The position numbers and the translations under genes are program-made. A stretch of DNA of 64,000 bases, taken from positions 1 to 64,000 of the forward strand of contig CAZFER010000019.1 in NCBI GenBank assembly GCA_964517495.1, given 5' to 3'. This document shows, piece after piece, positions 1 through 8,962 of this stretch. This DNA comes from CAZFER01 sp964517495. GTDB taxonomy: Bacteria; Hinthialibacterota; Hinthialibacteria; Hinthialibacterales; Hinthialibacteraceae. The notes beneath the pieces were generated by a model. It ran no database searches and was not told where the DNA came from. It was given only the letters and a program-made list of their open reading frames with translations. The first letter of the stretch is position 1, and each line of letters begins with the position of its first letter.

Positions 1-54
1 CTCCCGCCGAGCCGTTATACGTGGAAACGGCTCGGCGGGAGCCTCGCCCTCCCC
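1..54. repeat. Palindromic GC-rich hairpin element, family B (copy 1)
   Basis: Bases 1-16 and 26-41 form a perfect 16-bp stem (CTCCCGCCGAGCCGTT and its complement) around a 9-base loop, followed by CCTCGCCCTCCC. The copy at 30823-30887 shows the outer arms GGGAGGGCGA and TCGCCCTCCC, so this copy probably begins before the window. Half copies lie at 1290-1353, 57275-57300 and 63232 onward. This is a dispersed REP-like or MITE-like intergenic palindrome; any function is unknown. Confidence 0.8.
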
Positions 55-157
55 TATCCTGTTCATCCTTAACATCCTGGGTATCCTGATTCTGACAAAA
101 TGGTATGTAGCTTTTCGGTGTGCGAGGTGAAGTTATGTTTGTTGGGATGATGTAGGT

Positions 158-188
158 TGTAGGGGCAGGTTTGAAACCTGCCCCTACA
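158..188. repeat. Perfect 15-bp inverted repeat, family C
   Basis: TGTAGGGGCAGGTTT at 158-172 is followed after one base by its exact complement at 174-188. It lies downstream of the lipoprotein gene that ends at 244 on the minus strand, so it could act as a transcript-end hairpin, although no T-tract follows. The core TAGGGGCA recurs near 58296, which suggests a dispersed repeat rather than a dedicated terminator. Confidence 0.6.
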
Positions 189-243
189 TGATTTAATTAA
201 AGGGACCAGACGTGCGGGCAGAATGCACGCCCTCCCTTTTGGA

Positions 244-639
244 TTATCTTGATTCGGTGTTGTAGTTGTGATAATGAGTGTGGTAGTGTTTTTGGACATT
301 ACCGTCTTCTTGCGGCTGGGATTGGGTTTGGTTCGATGATTGATAACTTTGGGTGTTATGACGTGAACCTTGGGCCGTTCCCTGGTTGTAACCTTGCCGG
401 TAAGACTGGTTTTTCTGTTGATCAATGTGATCATTTAACAGTGCACCACCTAACGCCCCCACACCAGCACCGAGTAACGTCGATTCAGTGTCCCGTCCTA
501 TCAACTGACCGGTAATTCCACCTAAAGCGGCGCCACCCATAGCTCCTCGCTGTGCCGCTGTGGTTTGGCATCCACTCAAAGTGAGAATCAAACCAAACAT
601 AATCACCAAACCCGAAAACAACGATGTATTTATTCTCAT
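244..639 (-). CDS. Glycine-zipper outer-membrane lipoprotein
   Basis: This 131-residue protein has an N-terminal signal of about 20 residues ending in the lipobox LSGC, with Cys24 as the expected lipidated residue. Residues ~31-70 are a glycine zipper (GAMGGAALGGITGQ and GAGVGALGGAL), typical of the glycine-zipper 2TM lipoproteins that associate with the outer membrane. The C-terminal half is Gln/Asn/Ser-rich and ends in a histidine-rich stretch (HYHTHYHNYN) that could bind metal. An AAGGAG site lies 11 bases before the ATG. The gene stands alone. The family call is firm; the role (envelope stability or stress) is only inferred from the family. Confidence 0.8.
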   Translation of the reverse strand: MRINTSLFSGLVIMFGLILTLSGCQTTAAQRGAMGGAALGGITGQLIGRDTESTLLGAGVGALGGALLNDHIDQQKNQSYRQGYNQGTAQGSRHNTQSYQSSNQTQSQPQEDGNVQKHYHTHYHNYNTESR

Positions 640-750
640 GATTAACTCAACTCCTTTTCGTTATATGGAAAAATATATTTTATTTTCTATTACTATTATA
701 TCGTTTTTTTGGCGATTGTGACTAAAAATTATAACGATATTTTCAAAGTT

Positions 751-1227
751 TTAGAAGGTGGTGGGGTGGCGTTGCAGCCAGTGAAGAAAATCATGAGAAA
801 CCTGGCGGCATTGGACAGCTAAAATCACCTTATGCAAGTAATCCCGGCTAGGGAGCAAGCCATGGGAAGTCACATCCGGCCAGGCTGCATAGGTAATCGC
901 GGTTATTTTTGATCCATTTTCGAGTTTTACTCTAACTTCCTTGCGATAGTATTTTAATTCCGGTACTCCCAAATCGTTGTCAATTTTCGGCAGATCATTC
1001 AAATCGGCAATATGGTAGAGCACGCCTTCGACCTGGCTTCCCACCTTGGGTTCGATATTGGCCAATCCCCGTTTTTCATGGATAAAAAATTCATCATCCA
1101 GAACGTTGAATTTCAGGGCATAGTGGGGTAAAACACATAATTGATGGTCCAAAACAGGAATGTTAAGCCGTTCCAGTTCATGGATATCCATGTGAACACC
1201 ATAGGCAAAATAATAGAAACTTTCCAT
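751..1227 (-). CDS. Gamma-glutamylcyclotransferase-like protein, possibly inactive
   Basis: The 158-residue product has the GGCT/AIG2-like fold signature: FAYGVHM at residues 7-13, where the family has YGSN-type phosphate-loop residues, and GLANIEPKVGSQVEGVLY at 54-71. Family members cyclise gamma-glutamyl peptides to 5-oxoproline in the cytoplasm. In typical enzymes the catalytic Glu lies in an LDxxEG motif; the matching stretch here reads IDNDLG (82-87), with Leu in the Glu position, so activity is doubtful unless another acidic residue substitutes. The next gene upstream is across a repeat-rich gap, so the gene appears monocistronic. Confidence 0.7.
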   Translation of the reverse strand: MESFYYFAYGVHMDIHELERLNIPVLDHQLCVLPHYALKFNVLDDEFFIHEKRGLANIEPKVGSQVEGVLYHIADLNDLPKIDNDLGVPELKYYRKEVRVKLENGSKITAITYAAWPDVTSHGLLPSRDYLHKVILAVQCRQVSHDFLHWLQRHPTTF

Positions 1228-1289
1228 GTGTTTTCTCCCACTGGTTGTTCAAAGAGACAGAAATATCCCTTTAACATCAAATGATGTTT

Positions 1290-1353
1290 ACGGCTCCGCG
1301 AGAGCGTCGCCCTCCCTATTAAGGTTCCGGCTCCGCGGGAGCGTCGCCCTCCC
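1290..1353. repeat. Two tandem half-copies of hairpin family B
   Basis: The unit CGGCTCCGCG(A/G)GAGCGTCGCCCTCCC occurs at 1290-1316 and again at 1327-1353, 37 bases apart. Each is the right arm of the family B palindrome seen at 1-54 and 30823-30887. It lies in the 376-base gene-free gap 1228-1603, which also holds the MITE at 1385-1567. Confidence 0.7.
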
Positions 1354-1384
1354 GGGATAACATCTTATGAGTTAAATAATTTGT

Positions 1385-1567
1385 GTAAGTGGTCAGCCGT
1401 TTGAAGCACCATTCCCCTCCAAAGACTGGAGGGGTTAGGGGAGGGTTGATAAAAAACAGTGAGCAAATACTTCCCCCCCTCCTAACCTCCCCCATTTCAT
1501 TGGGGAGGAATAGAGAGACCGATTATAATCTTTTACTACAATTCTACTTTATATGGCTGACACTTAC
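1385..1567. mobile_element. Non-autonomous MITE, family A, full-length copy 1
   Basis: The element begins GTAAGTGGTCAGCC and ends GGCTGACACTTAC, which are imperfect terminal inverted repeats. It is flanked by TAATTTGT and TAATTTAT, a 7-of-8 match to an 8-bp target duplication. A second copy of the same layout is at 25243-25432. The interior carries nested palindromes (CCTCC..GGAGG, and CTCCCCCATTTCATTGGGGAGG). GTAA-type ends with 8-bp duplications are characteristic of the IS66 family, so an IS66-like transposase may have mobilised it. The open frame inside is not a gene. Confidence 0.75.
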
Positions 1568-1603
1568 TAATTTATACATTCCTTGCAGGTCATGGTTTAT
1601 GGA

Positions 1604-3634
1604 TTAGCGGTAACTGTTTTCATCTGAATATGTGCGTATAATTCCCTCTTCCATCTGTTCTTTCGCTGATGGCTGCCGCATGCTGGATTGGCCATTGGTG
1701 CTTCTTGACTTGATAATGCCTTTGGATGCATTGCCATTCTGGCGGGCTTTTTCCAAGGCTTCTTCAATAGCTTGTTTTTCATATTTGGCTTCATTACTCC
1801 AATCGAGTAATTTCTCATCAACGGCGGTATCAACAAAGCCCGTGGCTCCCCGCTGCTGAAGTTCCTGGATATGCTGAATGTTGTCCAGCATGGCAAAGGA
1901 ATAGGGATCATCAATATCGACAATTTTTGGGGTTATAAATATGAGTAATTTCTGTTTGCTATTTGACGTATTCTTGCTTTTAAATAAATTTCCAAGGAGA
2001 GGAATGCTACTGAGGACAGGCACTCCGGAATGCGAATCGTTCCTGCTGCGGTTAATAATCCCGCCTAAAACCACTGTTCTGCCGCTTTTTACGGTAACTT
2101 GGGTATTGATAAACGAACCGTCAACCGCCAAACCATCACCGAGGTTGGATAGTTGAACCCGGCGGCTGCGGGTATCTTCCATGTCGACAAACATTTCCAC
2201 ATAGCCGGATTCGGATGCGTACACTTCCAGATTGAGGGTTGTACCAACTTCGCGGAACTGTTGGGTAAAATAATCACCGCTTGTGTTGAAGTTAAAACTC
2301 TGCTGCCGGACAGCAAACGGTTCCTGAGAACCGAGAATGAATGAACCGATCCCTCCATCCTGAATCAGTAATCGCGGGCTGGCAATAACTTCGGCCTGTT
2401 TTTTCTCGACCATGGCATCGATCTGAAAACGGTAACTACCCTGGCGAACATCGAGGAGGGTCATTCCACCACTGCCCGTTGTAAGAAAGGGGTTGAATGA
2501 AAAGAAGGAAGTCGCACCACTGGTATTGGGTGCGGAGGGATTGCCTTCTGCCCCGATATCGGAGCCAAAGGCGGCGGATGTTCCTAATGTGAAGGATTTA
2601 TCGTTATTGACCTGGACAATATCGGCTTCGATATAAACCTCTTGAGGCGGGATATCGATCTGGTTAATCAATCTTACCGCCTGATCAATGATGGAAGGTA
2701 TATCCTGGATAATAACGCGGGATGTGCGGGGATCAAAATCGACATAGCCGGTTTCTGTCAACAAGCCTTCAATGAGGGGTAGGACATCCTCAGGCAAGGC
2801 AAAGGCCAGTGGGATAACCCGTATACTAACTTCGACATCGAGTTGTTCAATGATGGCTTGTGCCCGATCAAGACGGGCGGGCGTATCGGTAATGATAATT
2901 TGGTTGTTTCGGTAATCGACGAACAATTCCCCTTCGACGGTGTTGATAACGCCGATTAGTTGATCGGCGATTTCCTGCGCATTGGCGTATTTAATGGTAA
3001 AGACCCGTGTTTCAGTTTCAACATCCAATTGATTAATCAATTGCTGCATGGCTTCAATGGCTTCGGGTGTATCGGTCACAATAATTTGTTGGGTATCAGG
3101 GTCGACGATAATCTGACCTTCAGGACTGCGCATCCCTTCCAAGGCTGCTTGAATTTCCATGGCATCCTTATAGATGATATTGAAAACTTTGCGTACGTGT
3201 TCGATGGGTTGCTGTTTGAGTTGGGCGATATTCTCCTGTTTACCAATTCGAATGACTCCGTTATCCAAAACAGCATAATCCAAGCCATTGGCGGGTAAAA
3301 CGGTTTCGAGAAATTCACGGACGGTGGGTGATTCCAAATTCAATGTCACTTTTGCATTGGCGTCTGGATCCAAAACAATTTGTAAACCAGTTTGAGCACC
3401 CACAAATTGAAGGAGATCCTCCAAATTGTTGTTACGGGCCACCACGGGGCCTATCCGTTTATCCAGGTTGACGTCACCTTGCCCTCCTCCTGCCGCACTG
3501 CCTTGCTTTGGCGCCGCGGGTCCCCCAGGGTTTGAAGTGGCTTTTTGGGGAGTAGGTAGATTTCTCTGCTGGGTCCAACCCATGCTGCATGCCACTAAAA
3601 TGACGATTGCTGCCATGAAGAATTTGTTCTGCAT
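1604..3634 (-). CDS. gspD: Type II secretion secretin GspD
   Basis: This is the outer-membrane secretin of the type II secretion system, a ring channel through which folded substrates leave the periplasm. The start at 3634 (ATG AAC-type frame, MQNKFF) is preferred over an in-frame GTG at 3646 because AGGTG lies 9 bases upstream; the product is then 676 residues. A signal peptide is followed by a Pro/Gly-rich linker, a short N0/STN-like domain (~60-130), three to four N1-type repeats (~145-315) and a C-terminal secretin domain (~395-590) with VVLGGIINRSR and VPVLSSIPLLGNLF. The ~90-residue tail is charged and may bind a pilotin. It is the last gene of the gsp operon. Confidence 0.93.
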   Translation of the reverse strand: MQNKFFMAAIVILVACSMGWTQQRNLPTPQKATSNPGGPAAPKQGSAAGGGQGDVNLDKRIGPVVARNNNLEDLLQFVGAQTGLQIVLDPDANAKVTLNLESPTVREFLETVLPANGLDYAVLDNGVIRIGKQENIAQLKQQPIEHVRKVFNIIYKDAMEIQAALEGMRSPEGQIIVDPDTQQIIVTDTPEAIEAMQQLINQLDVETETRVFTIKYANAQEIADQLIGVINTVEGELFVDYRNNQIIITDTPARLDRAQAIIEQLDVEVSIRVIPLAFALPEDVLPLIEGLLTETGYVDFDPRTSRVIIQDIPSIIDQAVRLINQIDIPPQEVYIEADIVQVNNDKSFTLGTSAAFGSDIGAEGNPSAPNTSGATSFFSFNPFLTTGSGGMTLLDVRQGSYRFQIDAMVEKKQAEVIASPRLLIQDGGIGSFILGSQEPFAVRQQSFNFNTSGDYFTQQFREVGTTLNLEVYASESGYVEMFVDMEDTRSRRVQLSNLGDGLAVDGSFINTQVTVKSGRTVVLGGIINRSRNDSHSGVPVLSSIPLLGNLFKSKNTSNSKQKLLIFITPKIVDIDDPYSFAMLDNIQHIQELQQRGATGFVDTAVDEKLLDWSNEAKYEKQAIEEALEKARQNGNASKGIIKSRSTNGQSSMRQPSAKEQMEEGIIRTYSDENSYR

Positions 3635-3676
3635 TATCGATTTCACCTATCTAGTATTTTTCATAAATTACTTTAA

Positions 3677-4207
3677 CTATTGTGCGACTACATCGATCGT
3701 ACCTACTACACCTGAATCGACGTGCCTGACTTTTACTTTTGGGTTGCTGAAGTCAGAAGCATCTATATCCTGGATGATAAAATTTCCGTTAACAGGATCT
3801 TCACACACTTCACCAATTCGTTTGGTGTGATTCTGATTTTTGGGATCCAACAGCATAACCATATTATTGGTGGCGAATTTAATTTTCCAGTTGATAGCCG
3901 GCATTTTGGGGGTTGGTGTCGGCTGCGGGCGAGGCGTGGGGCTGGGCCGTTCCTGGGGGGTGGCCAAGGCCAGGAATGCTTTGGTTTGATTGTAGAAAGC
4001 CAATGTTGCACGCCGATTGGCCTGTAATTCATCGTTGATGCGTTGAAGCACTTCACTTTCATTGACTTCCCTTCCACGAAATTCAGCGAGGGGATCTTGA
4101 TTGCGTTCATGGAGATACTGGCGTACTTGCAACGCCAGTAATACAGCGGAACCGATTAATATAACAGATAAAAGGAAATAGGTAAAAATGATCTTATTTT
4201 GGTTCAT
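3677..4207 (-). CDS. Inner-membrane GspC/PilP-like assembly protein
   Basis: The 176-residue protein has one N-terminal membrane segment (~8-28), a short helical region, a proline-rich linker (PSPTPRPQPTPTP, ~103-115) and a C-terminal beta-rich domain of ~70 residues. That layout and its place just before gspD match GspC or PilP, which link the inner-membrane platform to the secretin; no PDZ domain is present. The ATG is 2 bases after the gspM stop and its AGGAG lies inside the end of gspM, so translation is probably coupled. Homology is not obvious by eye, so the assignment rests on architecture and synteny. Confidence 0.6.
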   Translation of the reverse strand: MNQNKIIFTYFLLSVILIGSAVLLALQVRQYLHERNQDPLAEFRGREVNESEVLQRINDELQANRRATLAFYNQTKAFLALATPQERPSPTPRPQPTPTPKMPAINWKIKFATNNMVMLLDPKNQNHTKRIGEVCEDPVNGNFIIQDIDASDFSNPKVKVRHVDSGVVGTIDVVAQ

Positions 4208-4209
4208 GA

Positions 4210-4827
4210 TCAGCTCCTGCGTTTATTATCGGGATTTTCACCGGGCCGGTATTCAATCAGACGTGAAATTTCCAAATCAACGGTTAGCATACCGCCGGTG
4301 GCGATGGGATTGATACCCGAGCGCCGTAATTGGCCGATGGGCCGCCCGAAATCCTGGACTTGATTATCGATGCGGCACATTTCCACTTCCATCACTTCGG
4401 ATTTCTGTTCAATGAGGTAAAGAAGTTCACCCAGTTGTTTGGGGGTACATTCCACATCATCGATGTTATAGGAGATGATTTTGAAATCCTCTTCTTTTTT
4501 ATGCTGTTGGTTGGGTTGAATTCGCTGCACCTGTAATCCAACCTGCTCGAAGATACCGGTCAGGTCCTTGCGGATTTTGAGTTCCTGAACGGTATCTTCC
4601 CCTTCAACGATTAATTCATTTTGCATTTCATCATACCGTTTGTTAATTTCAATTTTCTGTTCCTGTACTGTCAGAAGAGTGTCGATTTGGGACATCATGG
4701 AATCGAGATCTCCAGTCAGTGTTTCCCAAATGCCACCTAATTTTTGATAGAGGAAACTTCCGCCAGAAATAAGGCCGAGAGAAATCGCTACGGTAAATAA
4801 CATTTTTTCGTTTTTTGACTTAAACAT
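4210..4827 (-). CDS. GspM/PilO-like inner-membrane platform protein
   Basis: The 205-residue protein has one membrane segment (~10-28), a predicted coiled coil (~35-85, rich in E/Q/K) and a C-terminal ferredoxin-like region (~90-190), which is the arrangement of GspM and PilO. These proteins pair with GspL/PilN in the periplasm to form the assembly platform. AGGAA lies upstream of the ATG. It is separated from gspL by 123 bases containing a fragment of repeat family A, the only sizeable break late in the operon. Confidence 0.7.
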   Translation of the reverse strand: MFKSKNEKMLFTVAISLGLISGGSFLYQKLGGIWETLTGDLDSMMSQIDTLLTVQEQKIEINKRYDEMQNELIVEGEDTVQELKIRKDLTGIFEQVGLQVQRIQPNQQHKKEEDFKIISYNIDDVECTPKQLGELLYLIEQKSEVMEVEMCRIDNQVQDFGRPIGQLRRSGINPIATGGMLTVDLEISRLIEYRPGENPDNKRRS

Positions 4828-4887
4828 CGTTTATTTCCTGTATCTATGGATCGTCATTTAAATGGTACCAAAAATCCTTTGAGATTG

Positions 4888-4942
4888 TGCGTTCGTTTTT
4901 CAACCCACCCCCTAACCTCTCGCAGTCTTGGGAGGGGAATGG
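4888..4942. repeat. Degenerate inner fragment of repeat family A inside the gsp operon
   Basis: The stretch reads CAACCCACCCCCTAACCTCT, then CGCAGTCTTGGGAGGGGAAT. It matches the inverted inner part of the MITE at 1385-1567 (CCTCCAAAGACTGGAGGGGTTAGGGGAGGG), but neither terminal inverted repeat remains. It lies between the gspL stop and gspM start, so it is transcribed with the operon and could fold in the mRNA. Confidence 0.5.
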
Positions 4943-4950
4943 GTTGGATA

Positions 4951-6621
4951 TTAACGTGTTGTTCTATCCTCTATGCCATCATCAAGGCGGCACGAGATGC
5001 TGAATTCCAGGACGGAGAAGTTTCTGACTGCCCCAAGGTCCAGGGTTTTTGTGTTGGTGCTATGGTGCATTCGATCGATATAATCCTTATTAGCCAACTC
5101 GGTCAAGAATCCCTCGATCGCGTCTTCATTCAACACTTGTCCGGAAATTTCGAGCCGGTCACGTTTATGAAACGTGATATTTCGGACATAGGCGCGATGT
5201 TCCGTGAGCATTTCGAGCACATCTTTGATGACAATTACGGCGGATTGTTTTTTGTCGAGATAGTTTTCCACGCTGCTTATCTTTTTACGTTTGGTTTCCA
5301 ATTGATTGGTATCTTTTGCCAGGGTCTTGTAATACTCGTTGACCGCGGTTGATTTAAGATAGGTATCATACCATTTCACCCAACCCGCCGCTCCAAGAAG
5401 AATAACGATCATAAAAAGCAGCATGGCGATATTTTTTCGGAAATTGGTTCTCTGTTTATAGATCCGGTCATTAATCACATCTTCCGGCAGTAAGTTCAGT
5501 TTGTTTCCCACTGGTTGTAAACCACGGAGCGCAAGGCCAACGGGGGTGGATAATTCCGTTCCGCGATAGTCGTCACTGCTGGGTAGTTCGCCGTTCATGG
5601 CGGATTCGATGGTTGTTTTGGTTTTGATTTTGACATTCAGGCCACGCGGCGGTCCGGCGGGAAAATAGCCCGCTCCACCAAACAGGATCATTCGATCAAT
5701 GCGTTTATCGTTATGTTCACTGCCGAACGCGCTGACCGAGCGAAGCAGTTCCATGCTCAAGCGATCCACCCATTCGGAGAAATGCTCACGCTCCGCAGGG
5801 TGAAGAGCGCCGGCGGCGGTTATGCGGCCTTGCAAGTCACGCCATGATTTGGCGCCGGAAAATCCTTCCAACAAGCGGGATTCAGTCACCGGTAAACTGC
5901 GGCTAAATAAGAGAGTTCCATTTTGTAAAATACCCAGTTTGACGGATGAGCGTCCAAAATCAAGCAGGGCGACGGTCTCTTCGGGTGAGAGTGAACGCTC
6001 GTAGGCGGCGCAAGCGCCCAGGATATCCAAGTCGATGACGTCGATTTTCACATTAAGGTCAAGGCACATTTCGGCGTAGGGATTGATTTCACGGCGGGGA
6101 ACACAAACCAGCATGAGTTTGGATTCGTGTTCTCCGACTTTTTCTATCACCTGGAAGGAGATTTCGAGTTCATCCGGCGGGAAGGGCACATGCCGTTCGA
6201 CATCAAACATCAGCATTTCCCTGAGTTCTTCCCGATTGCCGGAAGGCAGGGTCAGATAGCGAACGGTGGCCAGGTTACGAGGGCAACCGAGCACAATCTG
6301 GCCTTCAAGCCGGCCATGTTTTTTAACTGCTTCCTTTAGCGCCTCACGTTGGCGATTTAATTTTTCTTCCGGATATTCGTGGCCTTCCGGTTCAGCGAGA
6401 GGGATGATTGTCACTTTTCGAATATCCACGGTTCCCGCATCATCTCCGACAAGGGAAACGATTTTAACGGAAAACGAACCGATATCGATAGCGGTCGCCG
6501 AACGCCTGCCACGCCCCATTTTTTTCGCTTTGCCGGCACGGGTGGTACGCGTGCTCTTCGCCGATGTGGAAGTCGACGTTGCGGTTGATGCTGTGCTTCT
6601 TCTACGTCTTGCCCTGGCCAT
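4951..6621 (-). CDS. gspL: GspL: fused PilM-like ATPase domain and PilN-like domain
   Basis: The 556-residue protein starts with ~42 basic Ser/Thr-rich residues (MARARRRRSTAST...), then an actin-like PilM/GspL cytoplasmic domain opening with TAIDIGSFSVKIV (~44-56) and containing VALLDFGRSSVKLG. LNLLPEDV (~377-384) begins a PilN-type segment with one membrane helix (~400-420), a coiled coil and a C-terminal ferredoxin-like domain. PilM and PilN are separate in pilus systems; the fused form corresponds to GspL, which anchors the GspE ATPase to the membrane. AGAGG six bases before the ATG supports the basic extension as real. It lies 27 bases after gspK. Confidence 0.85.
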   Translation of the reverse strand: MARARRRRSTASTATSTSTSAKSTRTTRAGKAKKMGRGRRSATAIDIGSFSVKIVSLVGDDAGTVDIRKVTIIPLAEPEGHEYPEEKLNRQREALKEAVKKHGRLEGQIVLGCPRNLATVRYLTLPSGNREELREMLMFDVERHVPFPPDELEISFQVIEKVGEHESKLMLVCVPRREINPYAEMCLDLNVKIDVIDLDILGACAAYERSLSPEETVALLDFGRSSVKLGILQNGTLLFSRSLPVTESRLLEGFSGAKSWRDLQGRITAAGALHPAEREHFSEWVDRLSMELLRSVSAFGSEHNDKRIDRMILFGGAGYFPAGPPRGLNVKIKTKTTIESAMNGELPSSDDYRGTELSTPVGLALRGLQPVGNKLNLLPEDVINDRIYKQRTNFRKNIAMLLFMIVILLGAAGWVKWYDTYLKSTAVNEYYKTLAKDTNQLETKRKKISSVENYLDKKQSAVIVIKDVLEMLTEHRAYVRNITFHKRDRLEISGQVLNEDAIEGFLTELANKDYIDRMHHSTNTKTLDLGAVRNFSVLEFSISCRLDDGIEDRTTR

Positions 6622-6648
6622 ATATACCTCTAAAGCATTAAATACAAC

Positions 6649-7947
6649 TTATAATGTTTTCTGAATTTGTTTTTTTGCGTCATACAAGGGTTCGAATAAA
6701 CGTACATGTATCTTTGATTGCTGCAAATCTTCCAGGTTAAGGGTGTCAATTCCAAATTCGGGTACGCTATCCCACGGTAAGTATTGAGTCTTAACAACCG
6801 CCCGATAGCCTTTTTGAACACCTTCATATTCTGCCATGCAAGTAATAACAAAAACACTGGATCTTATACTGACAATGCCGATGCCTTGAAGCTGTTTCCA
6901 TAACTCATCGGTGAAACCATCGGCTTCGGTGTAATGAGCGTCATCCAAATCTGAATTATCGGTTGTTTTCATCACCTCGTCGTCATCAGTATAGGGTACC
7001 CCGTCTCGTCCGTTACGAAAATCTACCCATTCATGGGCTACGCTTTCGGCATCTTCTCCCATGAAATTAAACAAAACGGCTTCCAATACTTCTGATTTAA
7101 CGGTATTCATGTTGATGGTATTGGTGTAAACGGTGACATAGTTTATTAATCCGAGGTATTCACCTTTGCGAAGCCGCCGCCGCCCAAAACGGCCGCGAGG
7201 TTTAACGGCTTCTGGATCGACGGTGCCAAAAACGATATCCGGTGTCATACCAGGGATCAGGAGTAATTCATCCACGGTGTCCAAGGGGCCATTTTTTATG
7301 ATTATTTCGGGGATTTGCACTTCACCGCGGCGTGCGCGTGAACGCCGCTCCGGGTTGTAGAACGAATTCTCATCGCTGCCATCACGGCCCAAACTGGTTT
7401 GGCCGGTATCGGTAATCATGGTATCCGGATCACGCCAATCGATAATGGCCGCCGCCAGTTGCATGGCACGCTCTTCTTCAACACCGGTTAATTCAAGAAG
7501 ATGACGAATCATTTCGATATTGGTTTTCATATTATTAATGGGGAACTTGGCTGATTCATCCTCGACGGTCACAAAATAATAGCCTTTTTTATCCCCGGAT
7601 TGATAGAAGGGGTAATCGACATAGAGATCCTCATTATCGACGATTCCTTCGGCCCATGGTTCGTTCCCTCCGTCGTAGTTGAATACGTCATCATCGTCAA
7701 AACGATACAAGGTGGGAGCGACATCTTCGCCGTGATCTTTAATGTTATCCTCCCGCAAGAGAATCATGGCCTGCCGCATTCCCGCTTTGGCTATTTCTTC
7801 GACAATGGAGACATCACGTTGAAAGCCGACCATTTTAATCTCAAGATAAACCTGCTTGACATAGGTGAGTGAAATGACGGAGAGGACGACGATGATCCAG
7901 AGCGTCATAATGAGTACGATTCCCGATTCATTGCTTCTATGTTTCAT
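6649..7947 (-). CDS. gspK: Minor pseudopilin GspK
   Basis: The 432-residue protein has a short leader ending SNESG, then IVLIMTLWIIVVLSVISLTY, a pilin-like hydrophobic helix without the Glu at position 5, as is usual for GspK. The large globular part contains VEEERAMQLAAAIIDWRDPD, the alpha domain typical of GspK, and a second helix-hairpin region. GspK caps the pseudopilus tip with GspI and GspJ. Two arginine-rich loops (ERRSRARRGE and RGRFGRRRLRKGE) are notable. It follows gspJ after 16 bases. Confidence 0.9.
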   Translation of the reverse strand: MKHRSNESGIVLIMTLWIIVVLSVISLTYVKQVYLEIKMVGFQRDVSIVEEIAKAGMRQAMILLREDNIKDHGEDVAPTLYRFDDDDVFNYDGGNEPWAEGIVDNEDLYVDYPFYQSGDKKGYYFVTVEDESAKFPINNMKTNIEMIRHLLELTGVEEERAMQLAAAIIDWRDPDTMITDTGQTSLGRDGSDENSFYNPERRSRARRGEVQIPEIIIKNGPLDTVDELLLIPGMTPDIVFGTVDPEAVKPRGRFGRRRLRKGEYLGLINYVTVYTNTINMNTVKSEVLEAVLFNFMGEDAESVAHEWVDFRNGRDGVPYTDDDEVMKTTDNSDLDDAHYTEADGFTDELWKQLQGIGIVSIRSSVFVITCMAEYEGVQKGYRAVVKTQYLPWDSVPEFGIDTLNLEDLQQSKIHVRLFEPLYDAKKQIQKTL

Positions 7948-7963
7948 GGTTTATCGTCCTTCC

Positions 7964-8962
7964 TTATCGTGTACCTGCCGGAGCGGGTGCGGCACTGGGG
8001 GTTTCACGTTGAGCCTTTTGATTTTGCTGTCCCTGCTGAGGGGGTTGCACCCTCGGTGGTGGTGTAAAAAGCCCATTATCCCGCATATATCCAGCGGGAA
8101 CATCAACGGCGGTATTAAGCATATCGCTGTTTTCCAACTCGAGCGAAATTTGTACAATGGAGGGCAAACCTTTTTCACGCATTAACATATCTCGTTGTGG
8201 ATTAAAATTGGGGCTATCCGGTGTAACCCGATAGTCCGTAATGATTTCCTGGGAATTCCAATTGGAACTCCAATTTTCGCCATTGGTATAACGAAACTCG
8301 ATCGATTTGATGCCTTCAGCAATTAAATATTGGTGGTTAATTGAGCCATAGTTTCCAATAAACGCTGGTAAAGGAATTTCATCGGGATTATTGATTTCAC
8401 GAAAGCGAACGGGTTGGCCACGGTCTGATATAACCTGGCCACCCAAATTGACATCGAACACAGTTCTGAAAAGCCAGGTTGCCTGTTTAACCTGAAGTAA
8501 TGAACGCATGATTTCCAATACCAGGTTGCTGTTTTCTGTTACATATATACGGCACTCCTGCAGATCGAAGGGAGGCTGCATTCCCATTTGATAGACTTTG
8601 CGCACAAACAGTACGGAGGATTTATCACCGATAAAACGAATCGCGCCTGGATCTACCTCTTGTACAAAATTGCCATTTGCCATTGCCATGGTTTCCATGA
8701 ACTGTTCGTAGGACATTTCGGCTTTAAAATTATCTTGAGGCCGCCAAAATGCATCGGCGGAAAGAGCAAATCGCAATTCTTCGGAGACTTCACGAAGCGC
8801 GATTCGTCCGGATTGATATTGTTCCATGTTTTGCTGGCCGCGCTCGAATGCTTCAATACTAACCTGCAAAGCAGTAAAAACACTGCCAATGACCAGCGAA
8901 AGAATAGTCATCCCCAATAGCAATTCGATTAAGGTGAATGCGTTATTATGACGGATATTCAT
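7964..8962 (-). CDS. gspJ: Minor pseudopilin GspJ
   Basis: The 332-residue protein has the prepilin signal RHNNA^FTLIELLLGMTILS with Glu at +5 and Ala rather than Gly at -1. A globular beta-rich domain follows, and the C-terminus is Pro/Gln/Ala-rich (from ~295). It forms the tip complex with GspI and GspK. The ATG overlaps the gspI stop as ATGA, and GGAGG lies within the end of gspI, so the two are translationally coupled. It is longer than the usual ~200-residue GspJ, mainly through loops and the C-terminal tail. Confidence 0.88.
   Translation of the reverse strand: MNIRHNNAFTLIELLLGMTILSLVIGSVFTALQVSIEAFERGQQNMEQYQSGRIALREVSEELRFALSADAFWRPQDNFKAEMSYEQFMETMAMANGNFVQEVDPGAIRFIGDKSSVLFVRKVYQMGMQPPFDLQECRIYVTENSNLVLEIMRSLLQVKQATWLFRTVFDVNLGGQVISDRGQPVRFREINNPDEIPLPAFIGNYGSINHQYLIAEGIKSIEFRYTNGENWSSNWNSQEIITDYRVTPDSPNFNPQRDMLMREKGLPSIVQISLELENSDMLNTAVDVPAGYMRDNGLFTPPPRVQPPQQGQQNQKAQRETPSAAPAPAGTR

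Noticed and set aside
69..434. 121-codon minus-strand open frame
   Set aside because: It overlaps the C-terminal half of the well-supported lipoprotein gene in another frame and extends into repeat DNA; its composition is low-complexity Thr/Lys/Pro.
1389..1607. 72-codon plus-strand open frame similar to one at 25247-25435
   Set aside because: Both fall inside the two MITE copies; the similarity reflects the repeat DNA, frames lack ribosome sites and contain translated palindromes.
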